A stretch of 64,000 nucleotides of DNA from Pectobacterium betavasculorum (GTDB lineage: Bacteria > Pseudomonadota > Gammaproteobacteria > Enterobacterales > Enterobacteriaceae). The translations under genes were made by a program, and so were the position numbers. Below are positions 61,071 to 64,000 of the stretch, in pieces. The notes below the pieces were generated by a model. That model saw only the letters and a list, made by a program, of their open reading frames with translations, was not told the origin of the DNA and did no database searches. The stretch's first letter is position 1, and each line of letters begins with the position of its first letter. Where the stretch lies: assembly GCF_000749845.1 (NCBI RefSeq), contig NZ_JQHM01000003.1:1-64000 (forward strand), written 5' to 3'.

Positions 61071-61161
61071 CTGGCAAAAACAGTCTGAACGGTGAAATAG
61101 TCTGACGGACTCTGGGATATTGAACCTGAAGAACACCTATCATAAAGAATGGAGCTAAAAC

Positions 61162-62424
61162 ATGGCGTGGAATCAGCCCGGTAATAACGGACAAGACCGC
61201 GACCCGTGGGGGAGCAGCAGCAATAATGGCGGCAACTCTGGCGGAAATAACAATAAAGGTGGCCGAGATCAGGGGCCGCCGGATCTGGACGACATCTTCC
61301 GTAAACTGAGCAAAAAACTCAGCGATCTGGGGGGCGGAAAAGGTTCTGGCTCAAGCAACAGCGGAAATTCTGGCGGCCCAGCACTGGGTGGCCGGATCGT
61401 CGGTATCGCTGCCGTCGCTGCGGTTGTCATCTGGGCTGCTACTGGTTTCTATACCATTAAAGAAGCGGAACGCGGTGTCGTCACGCGCTTTGGTAAGTTC
61501 AGCCATTTGGTTGGTCCAGGTCTTAACTGGAAACCGACCTTCATCGATTCAGTTCGTGCGGTGAACGTTGAATCGGTGCGTGAATTGGCGACGTCGGGTG
61601 TGATGTTGACGTCAGATGAAAACGTCGTGCGCGTTGAAATGAACGTACAGTATCGTGTCACACAGCCTGAGCAATATCTGTTCAGCGTAACCAATGCGGA
61701 TGACAGCCTGCGTCAGGCAACTGACAGTGCGCTGCGTGGCGTTATTGGTAAGTACACGATGGACAAAATTTTGACGGAAGGCCGTACCATTGTGCGTACG
61801 GATACCCAGCGTGTACTGGAAGAGACTGTTCGTCCGTACAACATGGGTATCACGCTGCTTGACGTCAACTTCCAGACAGCGCGTCCGCCGGAAGAAGTTA
61901 AGGCCGCGTTTGATGATGCGATTGCTGCACGTGAAAACGAACAGCAATATATTCGTGAAGCAGAGGCGTACGCGAACGAAGTACAGCCGCGTGCCAACGG
62001 TCAGGCGCAACGTATTCTGGAAGAATCTCGCGCTTATAAAACCCGTACTGTTCTGGAAGCTCAGGGTGAAGTTGCCCGTTTTGCCAGAGTCTTACCGGAA
62101 TATAAAGCTGCGCCGGAAATCACCCGTGAGCGTTTGTATATCGAAACGATGGAACGCGTGCTGAGCCACACCCGTAAAGTACTGGTCAATGACAAGGGGA
62201 GTAACCTGATGGTGCTGCCGTTGGATCAGATGCTGCGCGGACAAGGCGGTGAAAATACGCAAAGTAATAATAACGGCAGCAGCGCTAACCCACTGCGTTT
62301 GCCTGGCAACAGCAGCGGTGCGACGAATAGCAATCAAACACGCAGCAGTAACAATGGAAATATCATGGATCAGCGCAGAGCAAATGCGCAGCGTGATGAC
62401 TTCACTCGAGTAGGGAGAGAATAA
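61162..62424 (+). CDS. hflK: FtsH modulator HflK
   Basis: Inner-membrane SPFH protein; with HflC it forms the large periplasmic cage around FtsH. 420 aa. The cytoplasmic N-terminus is very G-, N- and S-rich (residues 4-75), then one membrane helix (GIAAVAAVVIWAATGFYTI), the SPFH domain and a coiled coil. The C-terminus is N- and S-rich. 91 bp after hflX, 3 bp before hflC. Confidence 0.97.
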   Translation: MAWNQPGNNGQDRDPWGSSSNNGGNSGGNNNKGGRDQGPPDLDDIFRKLSKKLSDLGGGKGSGSSNSGNSGGPALGGRIVGIAAVAAVVIWAATGFYTIKEAERGVVTRFGKFSHLVGPGLNWKPTFIDSVRAVNVESVRELATSGVMLTSDENVVRVEMNVQYRVTQPEQYLFSVTNADDSLRQATDSALRGVIGKYTMDKILTEGRTIVRTDTQRVLEETVRPYNMGITLLDVNFQTARPPEEVKAAFDDAIAARENEQQYIREAEAYANEVQPRANGQAQRILEESRAYKTRTVLEAQGEVARFARVLPEYKAAPEITRERLYIETMERVLSHTRKVLVNDKGSNLMVLPLDQMLRGQGGENTQSNNNGSSANPLRLPGNSSGATNSNQTRSSNNGNIMDQRRANAQRDDFTRVGRE

Positions 62425-62427
62425 TCG

Positions 62428-63423
62428 ATGCGTAAGCCCTTACTATTTATCCTGATCCTGGTACTGATGGTGGTCTATGCGTCACTGTTTGTGGTGCAGG
62501 AAGGCCAGCGCGGCATTGTGATGCGTTTTGGCAAAGTATTGCGTGATGACGACAATAAGCCGCTGATCTATGCGCCGGGATTGCAGTTCAAGATTCCGTT
62601 TATCGATTCAGTGAAAATGCTGGATGCACGTATCCAGACCATGGAAAACCAGGCTGACCGCTTTATCACTAAAGAGCAGAAAGACCTGATTGTCGATTCT
62701 TACCTTAAGTGGCGTATCAGCGATTTCAGCCGTTACTATCTGGCTACGGGCGGTGGTGACATCTCTCAGGCTGAAGTGCTGCTGAAACGTAAGTTCAGTG
62801 ACCGTCTGCGTTCCGAGATTGGTCGTCTGGATGTGAAAGGCATTGTTACCGACTCACGTGGTCAACTGATGTCTGACGTACGTGAAGCGCTGAATACCGG
62901 TACCGGTGAAACGACCGAAGCCGATAATGCGATTGCTTCTGCTGCTGCACGTGTTGAGAAAGAGACAACGAGCAACGAACCTCATATCAACCCTAACAGC
63001 ATGGCTGCGCTGGGTATTGAGGTTATCGATGTGCGGATTAAGCAGATCAACCTGCCAACTGAAGTGTCTGACGCAATTTATCAACGTATGCGTGCAGAGC
63101 GTGAAGCGGTAGCGCGTCGCCACCGTTCACAAGGTCAGGAAGAGGCTGAAAAGCTGAAAGCAACGGCAGATTATGAAGTGACCCGTACGCTGGCTGAAGC
63201 CGAACGTCAAGGCCGTATCACCCGTGGTGAAGGGGATGCCGAAGCCGCGAAACTGTTTGCGAATGCATTCAGTGAAGATCCTGATTTCTACTCTTTCGTT
63301 CGTAGCCTGCGCGCGTATGAAAGTAGCTTCAGTAATAACCAGGATGTGATGGTTCTCAGCCCGGATAGCGACTTCTTCCGCTACATGAAGTCACCGGATA
63401 GCAGCATGGCACCACGCCGCTGA
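62428..63423 (+). CDS. hflC: FtsH modulator HflC
   Basis: Partner of HflK, 331 aa. An N-terminal membrane anchor (LLFILILVLMVVYASLFVV) is followed by the SPFH domain (QRGIVMRFGKV) and a long coiled coil (RAEREAVARRHRSQGQEEAE). It starts 3 bp after the hflK stop, so the two are co-translated. Confidence 0.97.
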   Translation: MRKPLLFILILVLMVVYASLFVVQEGQRGIVMRFGKVLRDDDNKPLIYAPGLQFKIPFIDSVKMLDARIQTMENQADRFITKEQKDLIVDSYLKWRISDFSRYYLATGGGDISQAEVLLKRKFSDRLRSEIGRLDVKGIVTDSRGQLMSDVREALNTGTGETTEADNAIASAAARVEKETTSNEPHINPNSMAALGIEVIDVRIKQINLPTEVSDAIYQRMRAEREAVARRHRSQGQEEAEKLKATADYEVTRTLAEAERQGRITRGEGDAEAAKLFANAFSEDPDFYSFVRSLRAYESSFSNNQDVMVLSPDSDFFRYMKSPDSSMAPRR

Positions 63424-63448
63424 TAGTCATTAACTGACGTTTTTCATC

Positions 63449-63479
63449 AAGCCCGGGTTATTGCACCGGGCTTTTTTTT
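63449..63479 (+). terminator. hflKC terminator
   Basis: AAGCCCGG pairs with CCGGGCTT around 9 nt and is followed by a run of T residues, 25 bp after the hflC stop. Confidence 0.92.
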
Positions 63480-63549
63480 GCTGTTTTCTGGCAAAGATAC
63501 ATCAAAGAGGTTGATCCTGTTCGTTCTTGGAGCGGGAAAAGAGGCTGTT

Positions 63550-63750
63550 ATGAATTCAACGATTTGGTTGGCGCTCGGGCTGGTTTTGGTACTTGAAGGG
63601 CTGGGACCGTTACTGTTCCCTCGTCTCTGGCGGCGTATGATTTTGGGAATGGCACAGTTACCGGATACTATTTTGCGTCGTTTTGGCGGTGGAATAGTCG
63701 TTGCAGGGTGCGTGATCTACTACATGTTGCGTAGCCGCATGGGTGGCTAA
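63550..63750 (+). CDS. yjeT: Small membrane protein YjeT (DUF2065)
   Basis: 66-aa inner-membrane protein with two helices (IWLALGLVLVLEGLGPLLFP and FGGGIVVAGCVIYYML). It matches E. coli YjeT when started at ATG 63550 (MNSTIWLALG); a start at 63478 would overlap the hflC terminator. Function unknown. It lies between hflC and purA, as in E. coli. Confidence 0.93.
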   Translation: MNSTIWLALGLVLVLEGLGPLLFPRLWRRMILGMAQLPDTILRRFGGGIVVAGCVIYYMLRSRMGG

Positions 63751-63816
63751 AATTTAGCGCAAAAATGTGCGCAATCGTGTGCTAAAAGTACTGAAAGCAT
63801 CCAAATGAGATGGTAG

Positions 63817-64000
<184 letters not shown>

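Overview
The window is about 52% GC chromosomal DNA from an enterobacterium of the order Enterobacterales. Protein lengths, residue motifs and gene order follow Escherichia coli closely (metA-aceBAK-iclR-metH; lysC-pgi; epmB-efp-ecnB-blc-frdDCBA-epmA-mscM-psd-rsgA-orn-glyVXY; queG-nnr-tsaE-amiB-mutL-miaA-hfq-hflXKC-yjeT-purA). Some E. coli genes expected in this order are absent (arpA, ampC, sugE, ecnA), and the insertions between blocks differ. A soft-rot genus such as Pectobacterium is the best guess. That is inference from memory of gene order, not a database result.

Layout. 1-7,459: metA with three tandem met boxes, the glyoxylate-bypass operon aceBAK, and convergent iclR. 7,500-11,334: metH. 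11,335-15,140: an iron-uptake unit with a Fur box, an AraC-type activator, a helically phased direct-repeat operator and a TonB-dependent siderophore receptor. 15,163-18,667: a DASS-family anion transporter and the Na/Pi symporter YjbB. 18,668-22,601: lysC with a lysine riboswitch, and pgi. 22,613-24,748: an orphan Wzi-like outer-membrane protein and lipoprotein YjeI. 24,810-28,679: epmB, efp, an IS4-like insertion sequence sitting inside the efp terminator, entericidin B and a small DMT membrane protein. 28,711-40,738: blc, frdDCBA, epmA, mscM-psd, rsgA and orn. 40,935-47,448: three identical tRNA-Gly(GCC) genes, the second and third separated by 6.2 kb of accessory DNA. That DNA carries a secreted unknown protein, a broken MFS gene, a YjjG-like HAD phosphatase, an ABC importer behind a sigma-54 promoter, and an Ig-like orphan. 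A frameshifted P4-type integrase start lies just downstream of the third tRNA gene. 48,376-50,864: ahpCF with an OxyR site. 50,865-51,272: an AT-rich gap with DnaA boxes at the position where E. coli has datA. 51,273-64,000: queG and the nnr-to-purA cluster; purA is cut by the window end.

The most unusual signal is a roughly 245-bp intergenic repeat in three diverged copies (6331-6574 +, 18714-18961 +, 11389-11636 -). Several helices in it keep pairing through compensatory base changes between copies. This points to selection on a folded RNA or DNA, and I do not recognise the family.

Functional links: EpmA, EpmB and their substrate EF-P (Lys34) are all here. AceK controls carbon flux into the AceBA bypass under IclR. 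MetA and MetH are the first and last steps of methionine synthesis. HflK/HflC, HflX, Hfq, MiaA and MutL form the classic amiB-to-hflC supercluster.
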